In this document: piece by piece, positions 34,993 to 44,288 of the stretch
Position numbering within the stretch: position 1 is the first letter of the stretch
Layout: every line of letters starts with the position of its first letter
Assembly: GCA_035275405.1 (NCBI GenBank)
Contig: DATEMU010000007.1
Location: 395,280 to 459,279, forward strand
Origin: Phycisphaerae bacterium
GTDB lineage: Bacteria > Planctomycetota > Phycisphaerae > UBA1845 > UTPLA1
DNA: 64,000 bases
Direction: 5' to 3'
Notes under the pieces: generated by a model
Database searches by the model: none
Seen by the model: the letters and a program-made list of their open reading frames with translations, nothing else
What the model was told of the DNA's origin: nothing
Made by a program: the position numbers and the translations under genes

Positions 34993-35358
34993 ATGAGCGA
35001 TGTACTTGACCAACTCCGCCGATTAGTGAATGCTGATCCCGCGCAAATTATTGTCACGATCAAATCAATCGAGGCTCAGATTCGAGAGCGAATAAGCGAC
35101 CTTCGGAATATTGTCAATTGCGACACCCTCAGTCAAATCCAAAGCGGCCCAGCCGCTGACATTAGGTTGCTGCGTACAGCATTGATGGCAATCGTCGCAA
35201 CGAACGTTTCTTTACACGACCCCAGTCAGAAGCCAATACAGTTGAAGAATCTCCGGGCCGCATGTCATGAGCTTGGAATTCGTTATGAAGAGGCCACAAG
35301 ACTGACAGTATATGAAGATCGCTTAACGCATGTGCTTTTCGAAGTCGGGAGCATATGA
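34993..35358 (+). CDS. Hypothetical protein of thymidine module
   Basis: 121 residues, starting two bases after the membrane gene. Entirely helical in appearance (DQLRRLVNADPAQIIVTIKS), with no family recognised. The close spacing makes it the third gene of the kinase-membrane operon; it may be an adaptor. Confidence 0.7.
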   Translation: MSDVLDQLRRLVNADPAQIIVTIKSIEAQIRERISDLRNIVNCDTLSQIQSGPAADIRLLRTALMAIVATNVSLHDPSQKPIQLKNLRAACHELGIRYEEATRLTVYEDRLTHVLFEVGSI

Positions 35359-35374
35359 GTTTGGACCTCTGCGA

Positions 35375-36994
35375 CTACTTCACCACAAAGCAATCAGCCA
35401 GAGCCTCTTGGGCTTGCTCGGGCGAGCTCTGACCGAGTGTTGAGGGCGGAACCAGCGCCAAACAAATCGTTTCGCCTTTGGTGACCGTGCTCCCTACCCT
35501 CTTTCTCAAGACAGCGCCTCCCCGATTGGAGCCTGCCTCGCCCGCTATGGGAGTTTCGCGAAAGCCAAAATTCACGACATTCCCTAATTTGACTTGATCG
35601 ATGACGCCGATCGTTCCACTTAGTCGCGCCGATACTTCACGAAATTCGAGGCCTTCCAAAAGCGATCGCGGGTTGGCACAAATCCTATCAGCATTCGAGC
35701 AACTAACTCCGTGAGCCATCATAAGCCGATGAAACGCCCGAAGTGGGGCTCCATCGCGTATGAGCGAATTGAGATAATCCCTTGTGTCGGGTGCGCTGAC
35801 ACTAGGCCACTCCGCATGTAGCAGCAATGTCGCCTGGTCCAGCACTCTTTGTCGTTGCACTTCGAGCAACTCGCCGTCGAATAAATCGTCCCCTTGACTA
35901 CCCATTAGTACAAGTGCTTCACAAAGTTCAACGGAATTCCCAACCCCCGAACCTGTCAGCTGGTCATTAGAGTAGCACTTGATGTCAATGGCCATTCCCG
36001 AATTCGAGCAGACTTGCGCCAAACTATCCCCGATCGACACTGCTTCCCGTTCTGGACCAACAAATGCCCCCGCGCCGAACCTTACGTCAAACAATATTCG
36101 ATGAACGGGTAACGCAAGATGTTTACTTGCTATGCTTGAGACAATAAGCGGCTTTGAGGCCACCGTTCCCGTTTCGCCGCGCAGCAGGTAAAGCTCGCGA
36201 TCTGCCGGGCACACCCTAGGTCCAGTAGTGCACATTGCTACCCCGCACTCTTGGAGTAGCCGTTCCATATCGTCACCGGGGCTCGCAAACGAAAAGCCGG
36301 GAATCACGCTCAGTTTGTCCCATGTCCCCCCTGTGTGGCCTAATGATCGCCCCACAAGCGTTGAAGTCATTACGGGGAATCTCTCCTGTGATGCGGCAAG
36401 CAGGCTCGGCAGTATCAATGACACCTTTTCAGAGATCCCTCCCGTGGGATATCTACGTATTATTCGAGTGCGAGCGCGCTCCGCAAATGGTCGCGCGTCG
36501 AAAACAAGACCTGTACCCGTCATCGCCAGCGTTAGAGCAGCCGTGTCGCTATCAGAAAGTCCTTCAACGCAAATCAACGCAAGAACCAGAGAAACGACAG
36601 ACGGTGGAGTATTGCCGTTCAGAAACCCATGCAAGAACGTAGAAAAGCAGGTGTGGCCGATTTCCAAATGAAGTACAAGACGTTTGAGGAGATCAAGTTC
36701 ATTCGGGCGGACCAAAGCGCTCAACACGGGAAGTGTGGGAGCATCATGTGATGGCGATAGTAGTTCTGGATAAGCGAAGCAAAGGCAATGTCTAACAAAA
36801 TCGTACTGCGCCATCAGACGCTGGAACAGCCGATCCTCGTTAACTGTGCGATTCTTGCGGAGAAGCTTCACGCAAAGAGTCATGCACTGTGCGTCGGAAA
36901 TCCACGTATCCGTAAATGCATCGGTTGTTTGTGGCGATAGCTCGCCTAGGGAATCTAATTCCTGATAGGCATCCATGATCCATTGGGAGTTCAT
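35375..36994 (-). CDS. Thymidine/pyrimidine phosphorylase-like protein
   Basis: 539 residues. Motifs of the thymidine phosphorylase/AMP phosphorylase family are clear: TGGISEKVSLILPSLLA (phosphate loop), GRSLGHTGGTWDKLSVIPGF, LIVSSIASKHLA with the catalytic Ser and Lys, and LFDVRFGAGAFVGP. The C-terminal alpha/beta domain is also present. It is about 100 residues longer than DeoA. DeoA splits thymidine to thymine and deoxyribose-1-phosphate. The start overlaps the kinase gene's stop (ATGA). Presence on a mobile element beside two nucleoside/nucleotide kinases is unusual. Confidence 0.85.
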   Translation of the reverse strand: MNSQWIMDAYQELDSLGELSPQTTDAFTDTWISDAQCMTLCVKLLRKNRTVNEDRLFQRLMAQYDFVRHCLCFAYPELLSPSHDAPTLPVLSALVRPNELDLLKRLVLHLEIGHTCFSTFLHGFLNGNTPPSVVSLVLALICVEGLSDSDTAALTLAMTGTGLVFDARPFAERARTRIIRRYPTGGISEKVSLILPSLLAASQERFPVMTSTLVGRSLGHTGGTWDKLSVIPGFSFASPGDDMERLLQECGVAMCTTGPRVCPADRELYLLRGETGTVASKPLIVSSIASKHLALPVHRILFDVRFGAGAFVGPEREAVSIGDSLAQVCSNSGMAIDIKCYSNDQLTGSGVGNSVELCEALVLMGSQGDDLFDGELLEVQRQRVLDQATLLLHAEWPSVSAPDTRDYLNSLIRDGAPLRAFHRLMMAHGVSCSNADRICANPRSLLEGLEFREVSARLSGTIGVIDQVKLGNVVNFGFRETPIAGEAGSNRGGAVLRKRVGSTVTKGETICLALVPPSTLGQSSPEQAQEALADCFVVK

Positions 36995-37659
36995 GAACCC
37001 GCGTCCTCCACAAGCTTGAGGCGACGCAGTTGCGAAATAATATGGATGGCCGTGGTCTCTGGTGAATCCAGCCCCTCGTCAACTAGCACTAGCGATGCCC
37101 CAGAGTTCACCGAAAAGGTCCTTGATGCCGCGAGAAACGCCTCTTGAGTGGGAAAGCTCGAGAGGAACAACGCATCGGAATCCATCTCTCTCCCGCGTTG
37201 TCGTAGTCGCGCCTTCCATTGATCGAGTGTCACTTGCAAGAATATAATACAGTCCGCATCCGGCAGAAGTTGGGAGTCGATGGCGCTCATCTCTTTCAGT
37301 ACACGCAAGTAGGGCTCCGTAGGAGGAATAAGCCACTTCAGATGGGGGTGTTCAATGTAATAGGAGATCAGCTTATCGTAGTAGGAATCTACAATCGCAA
37401 ACTTACCATCTCGTCTATCAGTGGCGGCAGTATACAATTGGGGAACCCGCATGGCCCGAAACCACGTTATGGCCGAGAAGCAGCCGAGTACATCGCGTCG
37501 CATGACCGCCGTGGGCCAGGAAGGCTCCTCCGGCTCAAGGTACAGTGTTGATCCACGAATCAGTCGCGCCAGCGCCGCGGCGGTAGTTGATTTCCCAGAT
37601 CCGGGCAGACCCATGAAGGCAAGAAGGCGTCCACCGCTACGGGAGTCAGGCGCTATCAT
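36991..37659 (-). CDS. Deoxynucleoside kinase-like P-loop protein
   Basis: 222 residues. P-loop MGLPGSGKSTTAAALA near the N-terminus; TLYLEPEEPSWPTA recalls the EPxxxW element of deoxynucleoside kinases; FAIVDSYYDKLISYY corresponds to the DR/DS-Y region, and a lid with KARLRQRGRE follows. It probably phosphorylates a nucleoside or nucleotide. It is the first gene of a two-gene reverse-strand operon converging on the Tmk-like operon with only 16 bases between the stops. Confidence 0.75.
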   Translation of the reverse strand: MIAPDSRSGGRLLAFMGLPGSGKSTTAAALARLIRGSTLYLEPEEPSWPTAVMRRDVLGCFSAITWFRAMRVPQLYTAATDRRDGKFAIVDSYYDKLISYYIEHPHLKWLIPPTEPYLRVLKEMSAIDSQLLPDADCIIFLQVTLDQWKARLRQRGREMDSDALFLSSFPTQEAFLAASRTFSVNSGASLVLVDEGLDSPETTAIHIISQLRRLKLVEDAGS

Positions 37660-37810
37660 GATTCCGTTGTCCCAGATGGCCTCAACCCACGATCGCCAGT
37701 TGCGAAACGTCTTGACGGACCGCGCGGATTGCGCTGCATTGTGGTTCTAGCCAAAACATTTCTCAAGGGCGATTCGACCGCGATTCTTACCAACTGGTCT
37801 TACCGGTTAG

Positions 37811-37972
37811 CTCACAAGCTCACTAGCGACGTTCAACTCGGTAGAGGCACTCATCCAGGTCTGGGACGGCAATACAGACACGCTGGCCGCATCGATCGAC
37901 CGCATACAGCGCACCGCCACCGACATTATCGCGGCGCTGCACGCGCCCGAACAGCAGGCGCACGCCGCTTGA
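37811..37972 (+). pseudogene. Coding-like fragment without a start
   Basis: An open frame bounded by stops reads ATFNSVEALIQVWDGNTDTL, then ASIDRIQRTATDIIAALH, which has protein-like composition, but no ATG, GTG or TTG precedes it in frame. It ends just before a strong terminator, so it looks like the 3' end of a gene that was cut off when the nucleotide module was inserted. Confidence 0.35.
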
Positions 37973-37983
37973 TTCTTTACCGC

Positions 37984-38015
37984 ACCCCGGCGGCTCGCAC
38001 CCGCCGGGGTTTCTT
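37984..38015 (+). terminator. Rho-independent terminator
   Basis: ACCCCGGCGG (37984-37993) pairs perfectly with CCGCCGGGGT (38001-38010) around a seven-base loop, followed by TTCTT. It isolates the defence operon promoter downstream from upstream transcription. Confidence 0.85.
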
Positions 38016-38067
38016 CGTGCTGGGGCAGCGCTACGAACATCGCGTGAATCCCGATTCAAGGCGGCGG

Positions 38068-38096
38068 TTGACATGTCTATCATGCTCCGATAGATA
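38068..38096 (+). promoter_or_regulatory. Promoter and operator of the defence operon
   Basis: TTGACA (38068-38073), 17 bases, TAGATA (38091-38096): a near-consensus sigma70-type promoter, 26 bases before the HTH gene. An inverted repeat TCTATC/GATAGA (38076-38081 and 38089-38094) sits in the spacer and overlaps the -10 box, so the HTH protein encoded first in the operon probably represses it. Confidence 0.75.
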
Positions 38097-38121
38097 GATT
38101 CTGGAGCAGGAGGCCGGCAGG

Positions 38122-38409
38122 GTGTTCTATCAGCGATCCTATGAAATCGAACGACGACTTGAGGCTGTGCTTCGCCTGATCCGCAAAGGCAAGTTCTCGA
38201 CGCCAAAGATTGCCAAGGAGATCGGCGTCTCGATACCCACGATTTCCCGTGACGTGACGGCACTCCGCCAGCGTGGGCACGAAATTCGCTCCGAGCGTGG
38301 TGGTGACGGCTGGCGGTATTGGCTTGAGGAATCAGCGACCAGCGAACGGAAGAAGGCGCGGAAGCAGCGCGGCACTGGCCACACGGCCGCGGAGGCGCAC
38401 CGCGCATGA
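38122..38409 (+). CDS. HTH regulator, first gene of defence operon
   Basis: 95 residues from the GTG at 38122 with the ribosome site AGGAGG. The DeoR/HTH_11-type helix-turn-helix is FSTPKIAKEIGVSIPTISRD, followed by a wing (RGHEIRSERGGDGWRYWL). The basic tail may contact DNA. Its stop overlaps the helicase start as ATGA. WYL-type regulators of phage-defence islands begin in the same way, but the WYL domain itself is absent here. Confidence 0.8.
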   Translation: MFYQRSYEIERRLEAVLRLIRKGKFSTPKIAKEIGVSIPTISRDVTALRQRGHEIRSERGGDGWRYWLEESATSERKKARKQRGTGHTAAEAHRA

Positions 38410-41279
38410 CCAACTTCCACGCCAAGTACATCGCCCACGAGTTGACCCGCCGCTGCGCTTCCGACAGCGTGGAGAAGCTCACGGCCGTGCTTTCCGACGC
38501 CCAGGTGGACCTGAATCCCCACCAGATCGAGGCGGCGCTATTCGCCTTTCGCAATCCGCTCTCGCGCGGAGCGATACTCGCCGACGAAGTTGGACTCGGC
38601 AAAACCATTGAAGCCGGCCTGCTAATCGCACAGAAGTGGGCCGAGCTGCGCCGCCGCTTGCTCGTCATCGCGCCGGCCAATCTCCGCAAGCAGTGGAGCC
38701 AGGAGCTTGCCGACAAGTTCTTCCTGCCTTCCATGATCCTCGAGGCCCGCACGTTCAACGAGTGCATCCGCGCCGGAAATCTCAATCCGTTTCAACAGGA
38801 TGCCGTCGTAATCTGTTCTTATCAATTCGCCCGCAAGATGGAGCCGTATGTTCGGCAGACGCAATGGGACCTTGTCGTGATCGACGAGGCCCATCGGCTC
38901 CGCAACGTTTACAAGCCGACAAATAAGATCGCAAACGCCATCAAGCAATCCCTGTTACCGTTCCGCAAGGTGCTGTTGACCGCGACGCCGCTGCAAAACT
39001 CCCTGCTGGAGCTTTACGGCCTGGTCAGCATCATCGACGAGTATTCCTTCGGCGATATCAAGACGTACCGCACGCGCTTCACGCGGCTCGGCAATGATGA
39101 GGATTTCGCCAACCTGAAGGAACGCCTAAAGCCAATCTGCAAGCGCACGCTCCGCAAGCAGGTTCTCGAATACGTCAAGTACACGAACCGGCACGCGCTC
39201 GTGCAGGAATTCGTGCCCACGCCCGAGGAGCAACGGCTCTACGATCTTGTCACGCAATACCTCCAGCAGCCTGCGCTCTACGCGCTGCCGGCCAGCCAGC
39301 GAACGCTCATGACGCTGATCCTACGGAAGCTGCTGGCCTCTTCGACCTACGCCATTTCCGACACGCTGAGCGGCCTAGCGTTCAAGCTGGAAACGGCGGC
39401 GCGAGATGCCGAAGCCGTCGAAGCGCCGCCGGAGCAACTGGTTGACGATTGGGAGGAAATCGACGAACTGGCCGACGAATGGGAGCCGGACGAAGACGAA
39501 GAACCGCAGCCCGACAAGCCGAAATACACGTCGGCCCAATTGGACGAAATGCGCAAAGAAACCGCGAAACTCCGAGAGTTTCACGCGCTAGCCAAGTCGA
39601 TTGCCAAGAATTCCAAGGGCGAAGTGCTGCTCACGGCGCTGCGCCGAGGTTTCGCTGCCGCCGCCAAAGCGCAAGAGGGCGACGCCGCGATCCAGCAAAA
39701 GGCCCTTATCTTCACCGAATCGCGGCGCACGCAGGAATACTTGTTCCGAATCCTGGAAGAAACGGAATTCGCCGGCAAGGTGATGGTCTTCAACGGCACG
39801 AACAGCGACCCCGGCTCCAAGGAGATTTACCGTCGTTGGCTTGATCGCCACACAGGGACCGACCGCGTATCCGGTTCCCCTGCGTCCGACTTGCGGGCCG
39901 CACTCGTGGACCACTTCCGCGACGAAGCATCGATCATGATCGCCACCGAGGCCGCGGCCGAGGGCATAAACCTCCAGTTCTGCAATCTCGTCGTCAATTA
40001 TGACCTGCCCTGGAACCCGCAGCGCATCGAGCAACGCATCGGCCGCTGCCACCGATATGGCCAGAAATTCGACGTGGTGGTCGTCAACTTCCTGAATAAG
40101 AACAACGCCGCCGATCAACGCGTGTACGAGTTGCTCGACACGAAATTCCGCCTGTTCAGCGGCGTGTTCGGCGCCAGCGACGAAGTGCTCGGCGCCGTCG
40201 AATCCGGCGTGGACTTCGAGAAACGCATCGCTGGCATCTATCAGAAATGCCGCACGCCGATGCAGATTCAATTCGAGTTTGACCAGCTACAACAGGAGCT
40301 TGATACCGAAATCGCCGCCGGCCAGCAGGATGCCCGCGAGAAACTGCTCGACAACTTCGACCAGGAAGTCGTCGAAAAGGTCCGCATCCAAAGCAGCGGC
40401 TTGCTGAACCGCTTCAACGAACGACTTTGGATTCTGACGCAGCACTTGCTGGACGGCTTCGCCCGCTTCGACGGAAACGAGTACAGCTTTTTTTTGACGA
40501 AGAACCCGTTCCCCGGTGAAACCATCCACCCCGGTCCCTATCGACTCGGCAAGCATGTCGAAGATGCCAACACCTACCGCATAGGCCATCCGCTCGCACA
40601 GCGCATCCTTGCCCAGGCGAAGGCCCTTGCCGTCGCGCCGGCCGAGGTGACGTTCGACCTGACGAATGGCGGAAAAAACATCGCCGTCCTCACCCCGTTA
40701 GTCGGTACGACAGGTTGGCTCACCTGCTCGCGTCTCAGCGTCAGTTCGCTCGACAGCGAGGAGCACCTGATACTCGCCGGATTCACCGAGGCGGGCGAGT
40801 CGCTCGATGACGGCCAATGCCGGCGGCTGTTCGACCTGCCGGGCCGAGCGGGCAGCGCCGTGGCAGTCCCTTCCAAGACGCAGGCTGCCTTGGCCGATGC
40901 CGTCGCTCGCCGGCAAAACGAACTTCTCTCAAGCCTCGCCGCCAAAAGTGGCGAGTGGTTTGACGCAGAAATGGACAAGCTCGATCGCTGGGCCGAGGAT
41001 CGCCGGACGGCGCTTAAGGCGGAACTGGACGAACTCGACGAAGGCATCAAGGAAGCCAAGAAGTCGGCGCGGCTTGCGCCCAACCTGCCGGAAAAGCTCG
41101 AACTTCAGCGCAAGCTCCGTGGCCTGGAGACCAAACGCGACGAAGCGTGGCGCGCGTACGACGCCGCCAGCCGGGAGGTGGACCGACAGAAGGACGGCTT
41201 GCTCGACGAAATCGGCCGGCGGCTGGAGCAGAAGACCGAATGCGCCGAGTTGTTCTCGCTCCGCTGGAGGATTCTATGA
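38406..41279 (+). CDS. SNF2/RapA-like helicase of defence operon
   Basis: 957 residues. Helicase motifs in order: ADEVGLGKTIEA (59-70), LLVIAP, VVIDEAHRLRN (DEAH at 160-163), LLTATPLQN, then IATEAAAEGINLQFCN and QRIEQRIGRCHRYGQ (about 540). An acidic insert (about 340-375) precedes the second RecA-like lobe. The last 150 residues are a charged coiled coil. The architecture is like RapA and the DrmD helicase of DISARM. It overlaps the neighbouring genes at both ends, so all are translated together. Confidence 0.9.
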   Translation: MTNFHAKYIAHELTRRCASDSVEKLTAVLSDAQVDLNPHQIEAALFAFRNPLSRGAILADEVGLGKTIEAGLLIAQKWAELRRRLLVIAPANLRKQWSQELADKFFLPSMILEARTFNECIRAGNLNPFQQDAVVICSYQFARKMEPYVRQTQWDLVVIDEAHRLRNVYKPTNKIANAIKQSLLPFRKVLLTATPLQNSLLELYGLVSIIDEYSFGDIKTYRTRFTRLGNDEDFANLKERLKPICKRTLRKQVLEYVKYTNRHALVQEFVPTPEEQRLYDLVTQYLQQPALYALPASQRTLMTLILRKLLASSTYAISDTLSGLAFKLETAARDAEAVEAPPEQLVDDWEEIDELADEWEPDEDEEPQPDKPKYTSAQLDEMRKETAKLREFHALAKSIAKNSKGEVLLTALRRGFAAAAKAQEGDAAIQQKALIFTESRRTQEYLFRILEETEFAGKVMVFNGTNSDPGSKEIYRRWLDRHTGTDRVSGSPASDLRAALVDHFRDEASIMIATEAAAEGINLQFCNLVVNYDLPWNPQRIEQRIGRCHRYGQKFDVVVVNFLNKNNAADQRVYELLDTKFRLFSGVFGASDEVLGAVESGVDFEKRIAGIYQKCRTPMQIQFEFDQLQQELDTEIAAGQQDAREKLLDNFDQEVVEKVRIQSSGLLNRFNERLWILTQHLLDGFARFDGNEYSFFLTKNPFPGETIHPGPYRLGKHVEDANTYRIGHPLAQRILAQAKALAVAPAEVTFDLTNGGKNIAVLTPLVGTTGWLTCSRLSVSSLDSEEHLILAGFTEAGESLDDGQCRRLFDLPGRAGSAVAVPSKTQAALADAVARRQNELLSSLAAKSGEWFDAEMDKLDRWAEDRRTALKAELDELDEGIKEAKKSARLAPNLPEKLELQRKLRGLETKRDEAWRAYDAASREVDRQKDGLLDEIGRRLEQKTECAELFSLRWRIL

Positions 41280-42343
41280 AACGGGAGGCTTCATTATTGC
41301 TCGGAAAGGCTTGTGACTCTCTCTTGCTGAGCATTGAATTCTTCAACAGGCCGCACGATCGTGGCCGAACTGAAGCGGTATTGATCCTGTTGGACCACGC
41401 ATTTGAAATGCTATTGAAGGCAAGCATCCTGCGGCAAGGTGGTCGCATTCGGGATAAGCGTGCACGAGAGACGATAGGTTTCGATGCTTGCGTGCGCCGA
41501 GGTCTCAGCGATGGCGATATCAAGTTTCTTTCCGATGAGCAAGCCCTTGTGCTGCAAACCATCAATGGGCTCCGTGATGCAGCCCAACATCATTTGTTGG
41601 ACGTTTCCGAAGGCCAGCTCTACATGCACGCACAGGCCGGCGTGACCCTATTTCGCGATCTACTGAAGGCAGTCTTTGAGCAAGAATTACGCGATTGTCT
41701 TCCTGAACGAGTGCTCCCCGTATCTACATCCCCACCGACTGATTTAACGGCGCTATTTGATTCTGAAATCGCGGAAATCAAGAAGCTCCTTGGCCCACAC
41801 AGTCGTCGAGGCATTGAGGCACAGGCTCGTCTTCGACCATTGGCCATTCTTGACGCGACAATTAAAGGCGAGAAGAGCCAGCCATCGCCGTCAGACCTGC
41901 GGAAGCTGGGAAGAGATTTGTCACGCGCTGCCAATTGGCAGCAGGTCTTTCATGGAGCGGCAGCCGTGCAGCTCTCGGCGACTGGCAATGGCCCAACCCT
42001 TTCATTGCGCTTGTCGAAAAAGCAAGGAATACCTGTTCAGCTGGTTCCAGAGGGAACGCCAGGCGCGTCCGTCGTCGCTGTCAAGCGCGTGGATGAACTC
42101 GGGTTTTATAATCTCGGGCTGGACCAACTTGCAGCGAGTGTCGGGCTATCAGCGCCCAAGACTACCGCGGTGATCCGAGAGCTTGACCTCCAAAGTGACG
42201 CTGAGTGCTTTAAGCAAATCACCATTGGCAAGTCAACGTTTAAGCGCTATTCGCAAAAGGCTATCAAGCGGGTTCTCGATGCTCTTCCACAGATTTCCAT
42301 TGATGACGTATGGAAGAAGCACCGACCGCGCAAGCGCGCATGA
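41276..42343 (+). CDS. DUF3644-domain protein
   Basis: 355 residues; the ATG at 41276 overlaps the helicase stop as ATGA. The N-terminal region (AVLILLDHAFEMLLKASILR, then TINGLRDAAQHHLL) matches DUF3644, a helical HEPN-like domain found in defence loci. The His in RDAAQHH could be part of an RxxxxH-type RNase site, but the spacing needs checking. The C-terminal part has a winged-helix look (GLSAPKTTAVIRELDLQ). It could be a nucleic-acid sensor or RNase component. Confidence 0.75.
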   Translation: MKREASLLLGKACDSLLLSIEFFNRPHDRGRTEAVLILLDHAFEMLLKASILRQGGRIRDKRARETIGFDACVRRGLSDGDIKFLSDEQALVLQTINGLRDAAQHHLLDVSEGQLYMHAQAGVTLFRDLLKAVFEQELRDCLPERVLPVSTSPPTDLTALFDSEIAEIKKLLGPHSRRGIEAQARLRPLAILDATIKGEKSQPSPSDLRKLGRDLSRAANWQQVFHGAAAVQLSATGNGPTLSLRLSKKQGIPVQLVPEGTPGASVVAVKRVDELGFYNLGLDQLAASVGLSAPKTTAVIRELDLQSDAECFKQITIGKSTFKRYSQKAIKRVLDALPQISIDDVWKKHRPRKRA

Positions 42344-42391
42344 TGTATGGTAGCCACAAGTGAGAACGACAATGACAGGGGACACTGGGAA

Positions 42392-44272
42392 ATGACCGAA
42401 CCGGAAAAACTCGACCTCCGCTCGCACGACATCGCGGGCGAGAAGATTGCCGAACTGCTGCGGCTCTTCCCGGAAGTACGCACCGAGGGCGGCAAGCTCG
42501 ACTTCGAGCGGCTCAAGCTCGCCCTTGGCCAAAGCGTGGACGTGGGCAAAGAGCGCTACGGCATGAACTGGCCGGGCAAAGCCGACTGCTTCAAGACCAT
42601 TCAGACGCCGAGCGTCGCCGCGCTTCGCCCGTGCCCGGAGGAGAGCGTCAACTTCGAGACGAGCGAGAACCTTATCATCGAAGGCGACAATCTGGAGGTC
42701 CTCAAGCTCTTGCAGAAGTCGTATCTCGGCAAGGTCAAGATGATCTACATCGACCCGCCGTACAACACCGGCAACGACTTCATTTACCCAGATGACTTCT
42801 CGGAATCGCTCCGGACGTACCTCGAATTCACAGGTCAGGTCGATACGGAGGGCCGCAAGTTCGGGACAAATAGCGACACGGATGGACGTTTCCATTCAAA
42901 GTGGATGAACATGATGTATCCGCGGCTATATCTCGCCCGGAATCTGCTTCGCGATGACGGCGCAATCTTCATCAGTATCGCTGACCAGGAATACGACAAT
43001 CTTCGCAAGCTATGTAATGAAGTGTTCGGTGAGGAAAATTTCCTGGCGACGGTCATTTGGCAGAAGATGTTCTCCCCCAAAAACACCGCAGCCTATTTCT
43101 CGGAAGACCATGACTACATTGTCGTCTACGCACGGTCAAAGGACTCATGGGAGCCAAGCCTGTTGCCACGATCTGAGGAGATCAAAGCACGGTACATGAA
43201 CCCCGACAACGATCCGCGTGGGCCGTGGCTCTCGGGGGCGTTGCAGGCCCGCAACTATTACAGCAAAGGCGAGTACGAGGTTGTTAGCCCGACCGGAAAG
43301 AAGTTCTCGAATCCGAAAGGGACATATTGGCGGTTTTCGCGTGAGCGTTTTGATGAACTGAATCGTGACAAACGGATTTGGTGGGGCGAGTCCGGCGATA
43401 ACGTCCCACGATTGAAGAGGTTTCTTACTGAAGTAAAGGAAGGGGTCGTCCCGCAAACGCTCTGGGACTACAAGCTAGTTGGACATACGCAGGAAGCGAA
43501 GGAAGAACTGCTCAGCCTGGTCAAGTTCGAACACAGCGAAAACGTCCTCAACTCAGTTAAGCCGTCCAGACTCCTGCGGCAGGCCATCAAGATCGCAACC
43601 AGCACATCAGAACCCGATATCGTTCTTGACTTCTTCGCCGGCAGCGGACCCACCGGCCAAGCGGTCATTGAGCAGAATCGAGAAGACGGTGGCAATCGCC
43701 AGTTCATCCTGGTGCAACTCCCCGAGCCGCTCCCGACACCAGAGCCTACGTTGAAAACTATCGCCGACATGTGCAAAGAGCGCGTTCAGCGTGTCATCAA
43801 GAAGGTGAGCGACGAGAACGCCGGTAGACTTGCTATGGACGCCGGCACAAAGCCAGATCTTGGATTCCGTATCTTCAAGCTGGCGGAATCGAGCTTCACC
43901 GAATGGGATGCCCGCGTTCAGCACGAGGCCGAAGCACTTCAAGAACAACTTGAACTTCACGTCGAGCACATTCGGGATGGGCGCACTGGGGACGACATTC
44001 TGTATGAACTATTGCTGAAGAGCGGCTTCCCGCTGACGACGCCGGTCGAGAAGAAGGCGATTGCCGGCAAGTCCGTCTACATCGTCGCCGGCGGCGCGCT
44101 GATTATCTGCCTGGAGCAGGCGCTCACGCTCGAACTGATCCGCGCCATCGCCGACGCCAAGCCCGAGCGCGTCGTCTGCTTGGACGCCGGCTTCGCCGGC
44201 AACGACCAGTTGAAGGCCAACGCCGTCCAGACGTTCAAGACCAAGGGCGTCACCAGCTTCAAGACCGTGTAG
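42392..44272 (+). CDS. mod: Type III restriction-modification Mod methyltransferase
   Basis: 626 residues from the ATG at 42392 (the ATG at 42347 lacks a ribosome site). The catalytic motif IYIDPPYNTGNDF (DPPY at 121-124) comes before the SAM motif DFFAGSGPTGQAV (about 412-420), the beta-class order of type III Mod enzymes. The region between them is the expected target-recognition domain. It should methylate adenine N6 in an asymmetric site and guide the Res subunit at 45603. Unusually, a TIR gene stands between Mod and Res. Confidence 0.9.
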   Translation: MTEPEKLDLRSHDIAGEKIAELLRLFPEVRTEGGKLDFERLKLALGQSVDVGKERYGMNWPGKADCFKTIQTPSVAALRPCPEESVNFETSENLIIEGDNLEVLKLLQKSYLGKVKMIYIDPPYNTGNDFIYPDDFSESLRTYLEFTGQVDTEGRKFGTNSDTDGRFHSKWMNMMYPRLYLARNLLRDDGAIFISIADQEYDNLRKLCNEVFGEENFLATVIWQKMFSPKNTAAYFSEDHDYIVVYARSKDSWEPSLLPRSEEIKARYMNPDNDPRGPWLSGALQARNYYSKGEYEVVSPTGKKFSNPKGTYWRFSRERFDELNRDKRIWWGESGDNVPRLKRFLTEVKEGVVPQTLWDYKLVGHTQEAKEELLSLVKFEHSENVLNSVKPSRLLRQAIKIATSTSEPDIVLDFFAGSGPTGQAVIEQNREDGGNRQFILVQLPEPLPTPEPTLKTIADMCKERVQRVIKKVSDENAGRLAMDAGTKPDLGFRIFKLAESSFTEWDARVQHEAEALQEQLELHVEHIRDGRTGDDILYELLLKSGFPLTTPVEKKAIAGKSVYIVAGGALIICLEQALTLELIRAIADAKPERVVCLDAGFAGNDQLKANAVQTFKTKGVTSFKTV

Positions 44273-44288
44273 GAGGGGCGCGTTGATA

